From assembly GCA_027292975.1 (NCBI GenBank), contig JAPUGG010000188.1:1-35480 (forward strand): a DNA stretch of 35,480 bases, in the 5' to 3' direction. Within the stretch, counting starts at the first letter, position 1. The number at the start of each line of letters is the position of its first letter. This stretch comes from Alphaproteobacteria bacterium (GTDB taxonomy: Bacteria > Pseudomonadota > Alphaproteobacteria > SMXQ01). The notes beneath the pieces were generated by a model, which worked only from the letters and a program-made list of their open reading frames with translations, made no database searches and was not told the origin of the DNA. This document shows positions 25,846-35,480 of this stretch, one piece after another. Position numbers and translations under genes: made by a program.

Positions 25846-28821
25846 ATGTATTCTAATATCATCATGTGGAAGCCACGCAAAATGACAGCCACCGGCAAAG
25901 CGACCGAGCCCGCCAAACTTGATCGGGCCGACCCCGACGGGCACATGCCAACCGGATTGGGACCAACGGGATTGGGGAGGACCCAATCACTTGCCGCAGC
26001 GATCTTCTCGGGTGTGGCCGTGGCGGCCGCCACCACCGCCTTGATATGGGGCCTGGGCGAGCAGACCTTGGGCGAACCGCTGAACCGCGTGGCGGAGAAC
26101 TATCGCCTCAGCCCACGACACCTCGACGGTTTGCTCTCTTTCGCCAGCGGCCTTTGCATCGTCGCCCTCTTCGCGGTCTACGCGGTGATCGCCAATAGGC
26201 GGACAATCCGGCTTGCCGAGGCCCATGCCGCCGAGAACCAGGACCCCAAGGCCCACCGTATCGCGGTCGAGGAACTGTCCCGGGCCCGCACCCAGCTCAC
26301 CGAGGCCATCGAGTCGATCTCCGAAGGATTCGTGCTGTTCGACAACGACGATCGGATGGTGCTTTGTAACGATAAGTACAAGACCATCTTCGCCGATGTC
26401 CGGGACACCATCATCACGGGCGTGCGTTTCGAGGATATCCTGCGCGCCGCCATCATCAGGGCACTGCCTCCGGACGCCATGAGCGACCCTGAGAAGTGGA
26501 TCCAGCGACGCTTGGCGCAACATCGCAATCCCACCGGCCCCTTCGAGATGGAGCTCGCGGACGGACGATGGATCCAGGTTTCGGAAAAGCGCACGCCCGA
26601 TGGCGCCTATGTCGGGGTGCGCACCGACATCACCCGCATGAAGCAGGTCGAAAAGGAGCTGCAGGACCGGGTGATGGAAATGGAATTCGCCCATGCACGC
26701 CTTGAAAACCAGGGCGTCGAACTTGCCGGACTCGCCGAGGACCTGGCCGTGGCGCGGGACGAAGCGGAGAAGGCTTCCATCGTCAAATCCGAATTCCTGG
26801 CCACCATGAGCCATGAAATCCGTACCCCCATGAACGGTGTCATCGGTATGACCGGGATGCTTCTGGATACCAAGCTCGACAGCGATCAGCAGGTCTATAC
26901 GGAATCGATCCGCGAATCCGCCGAGGCGCTGCTCACCATCGTCAACGATATCCTCGATTTCTCCAAACTGGAAGCGAACCGGCTGGAACTCGAGGACATC
27001 GCCTTCGATCCGGCCAACCTGATCGAAAGCGTGCTGGATCTGCTTGCGCCAAAGGCCAATCTCAAGGACCTTTCGCTGGGCAGCTACGTCCCGCCCGCCC
27101 TGCCGCCGCTCCTGCGTGGCGATCCCGGCCGCCTTCGTCAAATACTCATCAACCTCGTGGGCAACGCCGTGAAGTTCACGTCCGAAGGCGCCGTCACCAT
27201 CGAAGCCGATATCATCAGCGAGATGGATGACGGCATCGTGCTGCGGTTCGAGGTCATCGACAGCGGCATCGGCATTTCCGATGAGATGCAGTCCCGATTG
27301 TTCGACCGCTTCACCCAGGCCGATTCGTCGACCTCGCGGCGGTATGGCGGCACCGGCCTGGGACTGGCCATCTGCAAGAGGCTGACGCGCCTCATGGAGG
27401 GCGACATAGGCGCCACCAGCGAGCCCCAAATAGGCAGCCGTTTTTGGTTCCAGGTCCCCTTGCGCTTCGCCGAAGATGTCACACCTTCGACCCCCAACCC
27501 CGAATACGTGCTGGCCGGCATCAACGTTCTTCTCGCCGCCCCCGATGACCGGGGCCGGGAGGTCCTCGAACGCCAGCTTCGCGACCGCGGTGCCATGGTC
27601 ACCGCCGTCGGCGATGCTTCGGAGGCGCTGGCGGCATTGCAGCCCGAAACCGGGCGAACCCGCTACCACATCGCCCTCTTGGACCACCAACTCGCCATGA
27701 CCAACAACGCCCAAATCACCAGGCGCAATGCCGAACTCGATCAAGGCGCCCATTGCATTCTCATGGTCACCACCGGTCAGCGCCCCAACGCGGAGGCGAT
27801 GGATGCCATGGGCGTGACCGAATGCCTGAATAAACCCCTGCATCAAGCGATGATGATTGGCTGCATCCGCCGATTGTCCTCCTTGGACGGGACAACAACG
27901 GCGCGGGCGGACGGCAATGACGCCGAGACCCCGCCGGCGGAAGAAAATATCGACGCCAAGGCGACGCGAAATATGGCTCCGTTACGGGTGCTGGTCGCCG
28001 AAGACAATCACGTCAACCAGATGCTCGCCGTCGCCCTGCTGACCAAGATGGGGCACCGCGCGGAAGTCGCGGGCAACGGCAAGGAGGCGGTCGACGCGGT
28101 CAAAAGGCTGCCCTACGATCTCGTGCTGATGGACGTGCAAATGCCGGAGATGGACGGCTTCGAGGCGACTGCCGAAATCCGTAATCTGCCGCCCCCCAAG
28201 AACCGGATCCCGATCATCGCGCTGACCGCCAACGCCATGCCGGGCGAGGACAAGGTGTGCCGCTCTAAGGGCATGGACGATTATCTCGCCAAGCCTGTGG
28301 ATGTCGCGAAGCTGGCTCAGGCACTGGAGCGCTGGGGGCGGGCGCAATCCTGCGTCCCGGCCAACCTGCTGGCCGCCGCGGCGGTCGAGGAATCAACCAC
28401 GCCCGAGTTCCGTCCCGCCACCGAAAGCACCGTGGCCAGGGACACCATCGACGGCCTGATCCTCGCGGTTGGTCCGGAGCGCGCGGCAGCGCTCTTTCAA
28501 AGCTATTGCGCAGAGGCCCATGCGAGCGCCCAGCACATCATGGAGCTCGCCGCACAGGAGGACTACGACTTCCTCATCGAGCGGGCGCATAACCTGAAGA
28601 GCACCTCGGGCAGCTTCGGTGCCTGGGGGCTCCATGAAAAAGCCAAACAGTTGGAGTTCGCCGCCCGCGACGGGGACAAGGAGTTGGTTCAATTCCTGGT
28701 CCCAGGAATCGTCAGCCTGGTCCATGAGGTCACCAGGGTTCTCGATGAATTGCGCCAGGAGATCACCGGCCAAGCCCGCATGACTTCCCCCGCCCCGCGG
28801 TCAAAAGCGGTGGCCGGATAG
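25846..28821 (+). CDS. Hybrid sensor histidine kinase with two receiver domains and HPt
   Basis: This 991-residue membrane kinase is a complete internal phosphorelay of BarA/ArcB-like layout. Two transmembrane helices (about 49-70 and 95-117) enclose only a short periplasmic loop. A PAS domain (about 150-270; EAIESISEGFVLFDNDDR) and a coiled coil follow. HisKA has H323 in MSHEIRTPMNGVIGM. HATPase has LINLVGNAVKFT, DSGIGI and GGTGLGLAICKRL. Receiver 1 (559-680) lacks the acidic pair (VLLAAPDD instead of VxxVDD) although D613 and K663 remain. Receiver 2 is complete (AEDN, D763 in LMDVQMPEMDG, TAN, K in YLAKP). HPt has H915 in ERAHNLKSTSGSFGA. The start may instead be ATG 25864 or 25882. The stop codon lies within a repeat. 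No partner regulator is adjacent. Confidence 0.95.
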   Translation: MYSNIIMWKPRKMTATGKATEPAKLDRADPDGHMPTGLGPTGLGRTQSLAAAIFSGVAVAAATTALIWGLGEQTLGEPLNRVAENYRLSPRHLDGLLSFASGLCIVALFAVYAVIANRRTIRLAEAHAAENQDPKAHRIAVEELSRARTQLTEAIESISEGFVLFDNDDRMVLCNDKYKTIFADVRDTIITGVRFEDILRAAIIRALPPDAMSDPEKWIQRRLAQHRNPTGPFEMELADGRWIQVSEKRTPDGAYVGVRTDITRMKQVEKELQDRVMEMEFAHARLENQGVELAGLAEDLAVARDEAEKASIVKSEFLATMSHEIRTPMNGVIGMTGMLLDTKLDSDQQVYTESIRESAEALLTIVNDILDFSKLEANRLELEDIAFDPANLIESVLDLLAPKANLKDLSLGSYVPPALPPLLRGDPGRLRQILINLVGNAVKFTSEGAVTIEADIISEMDDGIVLRFEVIDSGIGISDEMQSRLFDRFTQADSSTSRRYGGTGLGLAICKRLTRLMEGDIGATSEPQIGSRFWFQVPLRFAEDVTPSTPNPEYVLAGINVLLAAPDDRGREVLERQLRDRGAMVTAVGDASEALAALQPETGRTRYHIALLDHQLAMTNNAQITRRNAELDQGAHCILMVTTGQRPNAEAMDAMGVTECLNKPLHQAMMIGCIRRLSSLDGTTTARADGNDAETPPAEENIDAKATRNMAPLRVLVAEDNHVNQMLAVALLTKMGHRAEVAGNGKEAVDAVKRLPYDLVLMDVQMPEMDGFEATAEIRNLPPPKNRIPIIALTANAMPGEDKVCRSKGMDDYLAKPVDVAKLAQALERWGRAQSCVPANLLAAAAVEESTTPEFRPATESTVARDTIDGLILAVGPERAAALFQSYCAEAHASAQHIMELAAQEDYDFLIERAHNLKSTSGSFGAWGLHEKAKQLEFAARDGDKELVQFLVPGIVSLVHEVTRVLDELRQEITGQARMTSPAPRSKAVAG

Positions 28822-28829
28822 TGCTCTAG
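28812..28829. repeat. Copy D of the repeat family, overlapping the histidine kinase stop codon
   Basis: GGCCGGATAGTGCTCTAG is the exact reverse complement of the core at 1963. The last codons and TAG stop (28819-28821) of the histidine kinase gene lie inside it, so the repeat contributes the end of the ORF. No second end is visible nearby. Confidence 0.85.
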
Positions 28830-28881
28830 AATATATTTCGCTATGGAAACGCCCCCGGGTGACGACGACACATCGGCGGGC

Positions 28882-28918
28882 AGGCAAAAGAAACCGCGGC
28901 CCGAGAGAGCGCCGCGGT
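28882..28918 (-). terminator. Rho-independent terminator after the MarR-family gene
   Basis: Arms ACCGCGGC (28893-28900) and GCCGCGGT (28911-28918) pair perfectly around a 10-nt loop. On the minus strand the hairpin is followed by TTCTTTTGCC, so it terminates transcription from the MarR gene, about 40 bp past its stop. It also blocks readthrough into the kinase gene's 3' end. Confidence 0.7.
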
Positions 28919-28958
28919 ATGCCCCGCCGGGCGGGGAAGGCGGATCGTTGGAAGGGTT

Positions 28959-29438
28959 CTAGGCGACCGAGGCCTTCGCCGGGCTTCGAGTCCCGAAGGT
29001 CAGAATCCGAGTCCAGAACTGCTCCATGTGACGGAGCGCCCGCGACGCTTCTTGGAGTTCTTCATCGGTAATCGGCCCTTCGACGATCTCGGCGATTTGG
29101 CGCTCGAACATCTCGCGCAGGGAATGAAACAGGACCAGGCCCTTTTCCGACAGGCGGACACGGATGGAGCGCCGGTCGTGGGTCGAGCGTTGGTGGATCA
29201 AATAACCGTTTTCGACCATTTTCTTGACGTTGTAGGAAACGTTGGAGCCGAGGTAATAGCCGCGGTTGGTCAGTTCCCCCACGGTGAGTTCCTCGTCGCC
29301 GACATTGAACAGGATCAAAGCCTGGATATTGTTGATATCCGAGGTATCCAGACGTTCTAATTCGCTCTTGACCACTTCCAGGAATTGGCGATGAAGCCTT
29401 TCAACCAGGAAAATGACATCTTGATAAATATGATCCAC
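28959..29438 (-). CDS. MarR-family transcriptional regulator
   Basis: This is a 159-residue winged-helix dimer. VIFLVERLHRQFLEVVKSEL forms the dimer helix; TVGELTNRGYYLGSNVSYN is the recognition helix region; RSTHDRRSIRVRLSEKG is the MarR wing with the conserved D-x-R. The C-terminal helix pair follows. The sequence resembles LdtR of Rhizobiales, a regulator of stress tolerance and cell wall L,D-transpeptidation; this is my recollection of the family and is tentative. The start codon is GTG with GTGAGG upstream. It is divergent from hemB and lies over a symmetric intergenic site. Confidence 0.88.
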   Translation of the reverse strand: MDHIYQDVIFLVERLHRQFLEVVKSELERLDTSDINNIQALILFNVGDEELTVGELTNRGYYLGSNVSYNVKKMVENGYLIHQRSTHDRRSIRVRLSEKGLVLFHSLREMFERQIAEIVEGPITDEELQEASRALRHMEQFWTRILTFGTRSPAKASVA

Positions 29439-29507
29439 GCTAACCTCACTTCACAATTAAGACCCTGCAGATCCCTGCACCGGCGCAGACTGCCTTTCTC
29501 GCGGTCT

Positions 29508-30665
<1,158 letters not shown>

Positions 30666-30719
30666 GGCCCCGTAATAGTTGATCTATAAGATTAATAAAT
30701 AGACATAATAATTTGAAAT

Positions 30720-33167
30720 ATGCGGTTATTTAGACGCGCATTCATCGTCCTTCTTGTGGCGGTTCCGTGCTTGCTCCTGGTTCTTGCCGGGGCCGGGTAC
30801 CTATGGCTCAGGACCTCCCTGCCGATGACCGAGGGCACGCTCCGCCTGACCGGGCCCCAATCGGCCATAGAGATTTTTCGGGATGCCCGCGGCGTTCCCC
30901 ATATCCGCGCCGAGAACCAACTCGACGCCTATTTCGCCCTGGGATTCGTCCATGCCCAGGACCGCCTATGGCAGATGGAGATGATGCGTCGCACGGCGAG
31001 CGGGCGCCTCGCGGAAATGGGCGGCGCAAGGCTGCTGCCCGGCGACCGTGCCATGCGCACCCTCGGCCTCGCCCGCCTTGCCCGGCATGATCTCGAGAAT
31101 CTGTCGGCCCCCGTAACAGCCGCGCTTGAGGCCTATGCGCGGGGCATCAACAGCTGGCTGGCCACACATTCCGGCGCCCTGCCTCCCGAATTCTACGTCA
31201 CCGGCATCCGCCCCGCCCCCTGGAAGGCCGAGGAATCGCTTCTCTGGGGAAGGCTCATGGGATTACGGCTTTCCAGCAACTGGCGCCGCGAAGCCCTGCG
31301 CGCCCGGCTCCTGCGGCGCCTGGCGCCGGCCAAGGTGGCGGCCTTGTGGCCACCCTACCCCGCCGACGGGCCGGTGACGGTGCCGCACCCTGTCCGCGAA
31401 TCGGCGCGACGACCCGCCCCCTCCCCAACACGTTGGGACGGCATGCCGGACCTGCCCTACGACGCCCTGGCGCAGGCGATCCCCACGCCTCTATCGTCCA
31501 GCGCTTCCAATGCCTGGGCGGTGTCGGGGCGCCGCACCGCATCCGGCAAGCCGATCCTGGCCGGCGATCCGCATCTCGGCTTTCACGCCCCCAACCTCTG
31601 GTACCTCGCGCGGATCACCGCGCCGGGGCTGACCATCGCCGGCGCGACCCTGCCGGGCGTGCCCTTTCATATCTTCGGCCACAACCAGGCCATCGCCTGG
31701 ACCGTGACCGTCACCGGCGCCGACACCCAGGACCTGGTGATCGAACAACTCCAGGCCGGCGATGGCGGACGATACCTCACGCCCGACGGTCCCCGCGCCT
31801 TCATCACCCGGATGGAGACCATCAAAGTGAAGGGCGGCGAGCCGGTTCACCTGACCGTCCGCGCCACCCGCAACGGCCCGGTGATTTCCGACCTCATGGA
31901 CGGGACAGCTTCGGTCGCGCCAAGGGGCGCGGTGGTGGCGCTCCGGGCGTCGATGCTGGCGCCCGACGACCACACGGCCGAGGCGCTCTACCATCTCAAT
32001 CGGGCCCGAAACTGGAAGCAATTTCGTGCCGCATTGCGGAAATTCCATAGCCCGGTTCAGAACTTCGTGTACGGCGACGTCCAGGGGCGGATCGGCTTCC
32101 AACTGGCGGGCCGCATACCCATACGCAGGTCGGGGGACGGCTTCGCGCCGGTTCTGGGCAGCCAAGCCGCCAATGATTGGACCGGTTACATTCCCTTCGA
32201 TCGCCTCCCCAACCTGGCCGACCCCAAGAGCGGTCTCATCATCAACGCCAACAACCGGGTTGTCGGCCCCGGGTACCCCCATCTCATCACCCGGGACTGG
32301 GACCAGCCCTACCGCGCGCAACGCATTGGCCAGAGACTCGCCGGCGACCGACGCCATGACGTCGCGGCCAGCGCCGCCATGCAGATGGACAACCTCTCCC
32401 TCGCCGCGCGCGAGATCATTCCGGTCCTGCTTGCCGCGACTCCGAGGACGGCCGAGACCGGCCCGGCGCTCGACCGGCTCGCGGCCTGGGACGCGATGGT
32501 GCTCCGCGCCAAACCGGAGCCCCTAATCTTCAACGCCTGGCTGCGCCAGATCACCCCTGGCTTGGTCGCCGATGAACTCGGCCCCCTAGCCGGCGGCACC
32601 CGGCGCGCCGACCCCCAGTTTATCCGACACGTGCTCGAACGCGACCGCGCCTGGTGCGACGATGTCTCGACGCCGGCGCGGGAACTCTGCGGACCCGTGC
32701 TGGCGGCCGCGCTGGTCCGCGCGCTGGAAGACCTTACCCAACGGTTCGGGCCGGACATCAGCCAATGGCGCTGGGGCGATGCCCATATCGCGCGATTCAG
32801 GAACCGGGTGTTGTCCCCCCTGCCCCTGATCGGCGGTTTCGCCGATATTTCAATCGCCACCGACGGCGACACCTTCACCCTCAACCGGGGGACAACCCGA
32901 AGGTTTTCACGGCGCAATCCGTTCGCCCACGGCCACGGCGCCACTTTCCGGGCGATCTACGATTTCGCCGATCTCGAGCGGTCGCTGTTCATCCAGCCGA
33001 CGGGGCAATCGGGCAATCCCCTGTCTTCCCATTACCGCGACCTGATCGAGACCTGGCGCGATGGCGGCTACCTCACGATTCCATCGCGCCTCCATGACGG
33101 TCTCAGGCGGCTGCGCCTGGTGCCGATGGCGCCCGCGACGACGCCAAACCCCAAAGCCGCCCAGTAA
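30720..33167 (+). CDS. Penicillin acylase family (Ntn-hydrolase) protein
   Basis: The 815-residue protein is a membrane-anchored or exported relative of penicillin G acylase and acyl-homoserine-lactone acylases. Residues 7-30 form a signal anchor. The alpha-subunit part includes IEIFRDARGVPHIRAENQLD and FALGFVHAQDRLWQMEMMRR. Self-cleavage would occur before Ser263 (SSASNAWAVSG), whose Ser becomes the N-terminal nucleophile of the beta subunit. Further conserved parts are AGDPHLGFHAPNLWY and FGHNQAIAWTVTVTG, followed by NGPVISDLM and, at the end, NRGTTRRFS. Whether it cuts beta-lactams, AHLs or other amides cannot be told. A hairpin with a T-run follows. The start follows an AT-rich leader without a clear Shine-Dalgarno. 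Confidence 0.9.
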   Translation: MRLFRRAFIVLLVAVPCLLLVLAGAGYLWLRTSLPMTEGTLRLTGPQSAIEIFRDARGVPHIRAENQLDAYFALGFVHAQDRLWQMEMMRRTASGRLAEMGGARLLPGDRAMRTLGLARLARHDLENLSAPVTAALEAYARGINSWLATHSGALPPEFYVTGIRPAPWKAEESLLWGRLMGLRLSSNWRREALRARLLRRLAPAKVAALWPPYPADGPVTVPHPVRESARRPAPSPTRWDGMPDLPYDALAQAIPTPLSSSASNAWAVSGRRTASGKPILAGDPHLGFHAPNLWYLARITAPGLTIAGATLPGVPFHIFGHNQAIAWTVTVTGADTQDLVIEQLQAGDGGRYLTPDGPRAFITRMETIKVKGGEPVHLTVRATRNGPVISDLMDGTASVAPRGAVVALRASMLAPDDHTAEALYHLNRARNWKQFRAALRKFHSPVQNFVYGDVQGRIGFQLAGRIPIRRSGDGFAPVLGSQAANDWTGYIPFDRLPNLADPKSGLIINANNRVVGPGYPHLITRDWDQPYRAQRIGQRLAGDRRHDVAASAAMQMDNLSLAAREIIPVLLAATPRTAETGPALDRLAAWDAMVLRAKPEPLIFNAWLRQITPGLVADELGPLAGGTRRADPQFIRHVLERDRAWCDDVSTPARELCGPVLAAALVRALEDLTQRFGPDISQWRWGDAHIARFRNRVLSPLPLIGGFADISIATDGDTFTLNRGTTRRFSRRNPFAHGHGATFRAIYDFADLERSLFIQPTGQSGNPLSSHYRDLIETWRDGGYLTIPSRLHDGLRRLRLVPMAPATTPNPKAAQ

Positions 33168-33177
33168 ACGGCTTTTT
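33153..33177 (+). terminator. Hairpin with T-run at the end of the acylase gene
   Basis: AAAGCCG (33153-33159) pairs with CGGCTTT (33169-33175), followed by TT. The TAA stop codon (33165-33167) lies in the 9-nt loop, so the hairpin overlaps the end of the gene. It separates the acylase from motA. Confidence 0.55.
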
Positions 33178-33237
33178 AACCAAATGTCTGCAATCTAGGG
33201 GCCGTACCCACGGGTTTGAAAACGGGCCGGTTTCCCT

Positions 33238-34101
33238 ATGCTTTTCATTGTTGGTGTCTTGATGGTGATCGTTTGCGTGTTCGGCGGATACGTCGCGCTC
33301 GGGGGCCACTTGTATGTCCTTTGGCAGCCGTTCGAGCTGGTGATCATTGGCGGCGCGGCAATCGGCGCCTTCATCATCGGCAATCCCAAGTCTGTTCTGA
33401 CCGGAACCGGCAAGGAGCTCGGCAAGCTCCTGAAGGGTTCCAAATACGGCAAGGAGGCTTACCTGGAACTGCTTACCATGCTCTACGCGATTTTCAAATT
33501 GGCCAAGTCCAAGGGCATGCTGGCCCTTGAAGCCCATGTGGAAGACCCCCACGACAGTGACCTGTTCAAGCAATTTCCCATCTTCCAGAAGGACCATCAC
33601 GCGCTCGAATTTCTCTGCGATTACCTGCGGATGATGATCCTGGGTTCGGAAAACCCGTTCGAGATGGAAGCCCTGATGGACGAGGAGATCGACACCCGAC
33701 ACAGCGAAGAGATGCAGGTCTCCACCGCCATCCAGTCCATGGCCGACGCCACGCCGGCGCTCGGCATCGTCGCCGCGGTGCTGGGCATCATCCATACCAT
33801 GGGATCCATCACCGAACCGCCTGAAGTTCTCGGCCAACTCATCGGCGGCGCCCTGGTGGGAACCTTCCTTGGCGTGCTTCTGGCGTACGGCTTCTTCGGT
33901 CCCATAGCGTCTTTTCTGAAGCAAACCTACGACGCCGAGATCAAATATTTTCAGTGCATCAAGGTCGCGCTGCTTGCCCATATGCAGGGCAACGCGCCCG
34001 CTGTCTCCGTGGAATTCGCGCGCAAGGCGCTGCTGGGGGACGTGCGGCCCAGCTTTTACGAAGTCGAAGATGCCGTGGAGAACGCCCCGAAATTGGCGTA
34101 G
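33238..34101 (+). CDS. motA: Flagellar motor stator protein MotA
   Basis: MotA forms the ion channel and torque-generating ring of the flagellar stator with MotB. The 287-residue protein has four transmembrane helices; the loop between helices 2 and 3 (about 70-165) is the cytoplasmic torque domain. The two functional prolines are at P173 (ATPALGIVAAVLGII) and P222 (FFGPIAS), as in E. coli MotA. The charged loop contains the conserved VEDPHDSDLF and R/E residues. It is followed by motB 44 bp downstream, an operon. No other flagellar genes are in the window. Confidence 0.95.
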   Translation: MLFIVGVLMVIVCVFGGYVALGGHLYVLWQPFELVIIGGAAIGAFIIGNPKSVLTGTGKELGKLLKGSKYGKEAYLELLTMLYAIFKLAKSKGMLALEAHVEDPHDSDLFKQFPIFQKDHHALEFLCDYLRMMILGSENPFEMEALMDEEIDTRHSEEMQVSTAIQSMADATPALGIVAAVLGIIHTMGSITEPPEVLGQLIGGALVGTFLGVLLAYGFFGPIASFLKQTYDAEIKYFQCIKVALLAHMQGNAPAVSVEFARKALLGDVRPSFYEVEDAVENAPKLA

Positions 34102-34145
34102 CGGACCGGCAATCCCCGGGCGGCTGACCAGGTAGGTAGGATCAT

Positions 34146-35213
34146 ATGGCGACCAACGCGGCACCGATCATCATCATCAGGAAGAAGAAACGCGGTCACG
34201 GCGAGGCCCACCATGGCGGGGCCTGGAAGGTGGCCTATGCCGATTTCGTGACGGCGATGATGGCGTTCTTCCTTATGCTTTGGTTGCTCAATTCGACCAC
34301 CCAGGAGCAACGCTCGGGAATCTCAAGCTATTTCGCCCCCGCTTCGGTCGCCCGCACCGCGTCGGGCGCCGGCGGCGTGCTAGGCGGCCTGACCATCACC
34401 TTGGAGGGCCCGCAGGCCGGCAGGGGCGCGCCCCTTGGCGTTCCGGAGCCGATGCCCAGAGAGGACAGCGAAAGCGCCGAGCAAGACCACCAGGACCGGA
34501 TCGACGCCGGGCCCAGCGATTTCCCAACGGAATATCCCGATGATTCGGGCAAGACCAACGACCCGGCTGGCGCCAAGGGAAAACCCGGCGAACAACATCT
34601 CAAGGCCCTCCTGCGCAAGCGCGAGGACGAGACATTCGAGATCGCCCGGAAAGCCATCAAGAGGGTCCTGGCAACCCTGCCGGGCCTGCGCAAGTTGGCC
34701 GATCATCTGATCATCGAGTCGACCGAAGAGGGCTTGCGCATTCAGATCATCGACCGCGAAAAGAAATCCATGTTCGCGCGCGGCTCCTCGATGCCCTACC
34801 AACATACCCGCCAGCTTCTGGAAGTCATCGCCCATGTGGTCGCAAAGCTGCCCAACAAGATCATCATCGCCGGCCATACCGACGCCATTCCCTACGCACG
34901 CGGGGCCAGCTATTCCAACTGGGAACTATCCACCGACCGCGCCCATGCATCGCGCCGTGCACTGAGTCGCTTCGGGGTCCGGAAGGAGCGGTTCGCCCGC
35001 ATCATCGGCAAAGCCGCGACCGAACCCCTGATCACCGCTGATCCCCGCAACGCCCGCAACCGCCGCATCTCGATCACCTTGGTGCGGCAGACCCGTCCGC
35101 CCCCTAAGGTCGCGCCCCGCAATCCGGTCAAGAAGGCCGCCGCGCCGCCGCCCGTGGTCAAGGGCGCCAAACTCAACCGGGTCATCGGGCCCGCGAACAC
35201 GCCCGGGCGCTAA
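34146..35213 (+). CDS. motB: Flagellar motor stator protein MotB
   Basis: The 355-residue protein has the single N-terminal transmembrane helix with the proton-binding Asp33 (KVAYADFVTAMMAFFLMLWL), a long Pro/Asp-rich linker (about 95-170), and the OmpA/MotB peptidoglycan-binding domain with IAGHTDAIPYARG, NWELSTDRAHASRRALSRFG and RNRRISITL. An intact Asp33 predicts proton coupling. AGGTAGGTAGGA before the ATG is a strong ribosome site. The C-terminal tail after the OmpA domain is Pro/Ala/Lys-rich, about 35 residues. It follows motA by 44 bp. Confidence 0.96.
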   Translation: MATNAAPIIIIRKKKRGHGEAHHGGAWKVAYADFVTAMMAFFLMLWLLNSTTQEQRSGISSYFAPASVARTASGAGGVLGGLTITLEGPQAGRGAPLGVPEPMPREDSESAEQDHQDRIDAGPSDFPTEYPDDSGKTNDPAGAKGKPGEQHLKALLRKREDETFEIARKAIKRVLATLPGLRKLADHLIIESTEEGLRIQIIDREKKSMFARGSSMPYQHTRQLLEVIAHVVAKLPNKIIIAGHTDAIPYARGASYSNWELSTDRAHASRRALSRFGVRKERFARIIGKAATEPLITADPRNARNRRISITLVRQTRPPPKVAPRNPVKKAAAPPPVVKGAKLNRVIGPANTPGR

Positions 35214-35273
35214 TCGGCCGCCGCCATCGCAGCGCGATTGCGGGAGGCTTCCCATTCGCGCCATAATGCCGCC

Positions 35274-35480
35274 ATGTCGCCAAGGCCCCATCCCCTACAC
35301 GCCTCTCCCCTGCGTCCCTGTCCCTATCTCGAGGGGCGTAGTGAACGTGTCGTCGCGACCGAACTCTCGGGCAGGGGCGCAAAGGATCTGTACCATGACG
35401 GCCTCCGTGCCGGGTTTCGGCGCAGCCACAATTTCATGTACCGGCCCGCCTGTCCCGGTTGCGACGCCTGCCGCCCGGTC
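35274..35480 (+). CDS. bpt: Aspartate/glutamate leucyltransferase / arginyl-tRNA-protein transferase, 5' part
   Basis: The first 69 codons of a gene run to the right edge. The translation has [39 protein letters not shown] then CRPV, which is the N-terminal domain of the bacterial ATE/Bpt family with its CPY and C-x2-C-x2-C motif. These enzymes transfer an amino acid (Leu in the bacterial Bpt group) from charged tRNA onto N-degron residues of proteins. The true symbol (bpt or ate) cannot be settled from this fragment. The ATG has only a weak ribosome site and lies 60 bp after motB. Confidence 0.8.
   Translation, partial: MSPRPHPLHASPLRPCPYLEGRSERVVATELSGRGAKDLYHDGLRAGFRRSHNFMYRPACPGCDACRPV

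Noticed and set aside
25987-27846. A 619-codon open frame on the minus strand opposite the histidine kinase
   Set aside because: It is a codon-bias shadow: high GC third positions keep the opposite frame open. The plus-strand product has all kinase motifs and the minus one none.

Overview
The window is high-GC chromosomal DNA from an alphaproteobacterium, most likely a Rhodospirillales-type lineage. This rests on gene order and protein character: the block cytochrome bc1 chaperone, DUF177, rpmF, plsX, fabH, ihfA, MerR regulator; the block nrdR, ribD, ribE, ribH, nusB, thiL; a HemB without the zinc cysteines; a K+-independent proton-pumping pyrophosphatase; and a bpt/ate-type aminoacyl-tRNA-protein transferase. 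Genus and species cannot be read from the sequence.

Layout. Positions 1-1628 (minus): the start of a tricarboxylate-transporter-type binding protein and a Rieske ring-hydroxylating oxygenase, probably a small catabolic locus. Positions 1869-6552 (minus): tRNA-Pro(GGG) with a terminator, then the envelope-lipid/ribosome/nucleoid block, with BamE divergent at 6730. Positions 7275-12331 (minus): hppA, an MFS permease, a FliL-like protein and thiL. Positions 12346-17440 (minus): nusB, riboflavin genes, nrdR, glyA and rpiB; no ribBA lies in the riboflavin run. Positions 17579-25709 (minus): a branched-chain amino acid type ABC system (binding protein, small membrane protein, livF, livG, livM, livH, small conserved protein), split by a foreign-looking islet. 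Positions 25846-35480 (mostly plus): a hybrid histidine kinase with HPt, a divergent MarR regulator, hemB, a penicillin-acylase family hydrolase, motA-motB, and the 5' end of bpt/ate.

The most unusual part is 18755-21395. The liv cluster is interrupted between the binding-protein gene and the small membrane protein gene by about 2.1 kb bounded by two direct copies (93 bp, 2 mismatches) of the 3' end of the membrane protein gene. Inside are a degraded TPR gene fragment and a lower-GC ORF for a secreted 513-residue protein. Its C-terminal half resembles an archaemetzincin in which, by my manual alignment, every zinc ligand has been replaced. Beside it lies a 266-bp MITE-like element whose terminal inverted repeats belong to a family that recurs at 1963 and 28812; at 28812 it supplies the stop codon of the histidine kinase gene.

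The remaining genes are mostly core metabolism: fatty acid and phospholipid initiation (plsX, fabH), riboflavin (ribD, ribE, ribH), thiamine diphosphate (thiL), one-carbon metabolism (glyA), haem (hemB), outer membrane assembly (bamE) and flagellar torque generation (motAB, perhaps with a FliL-like protein).
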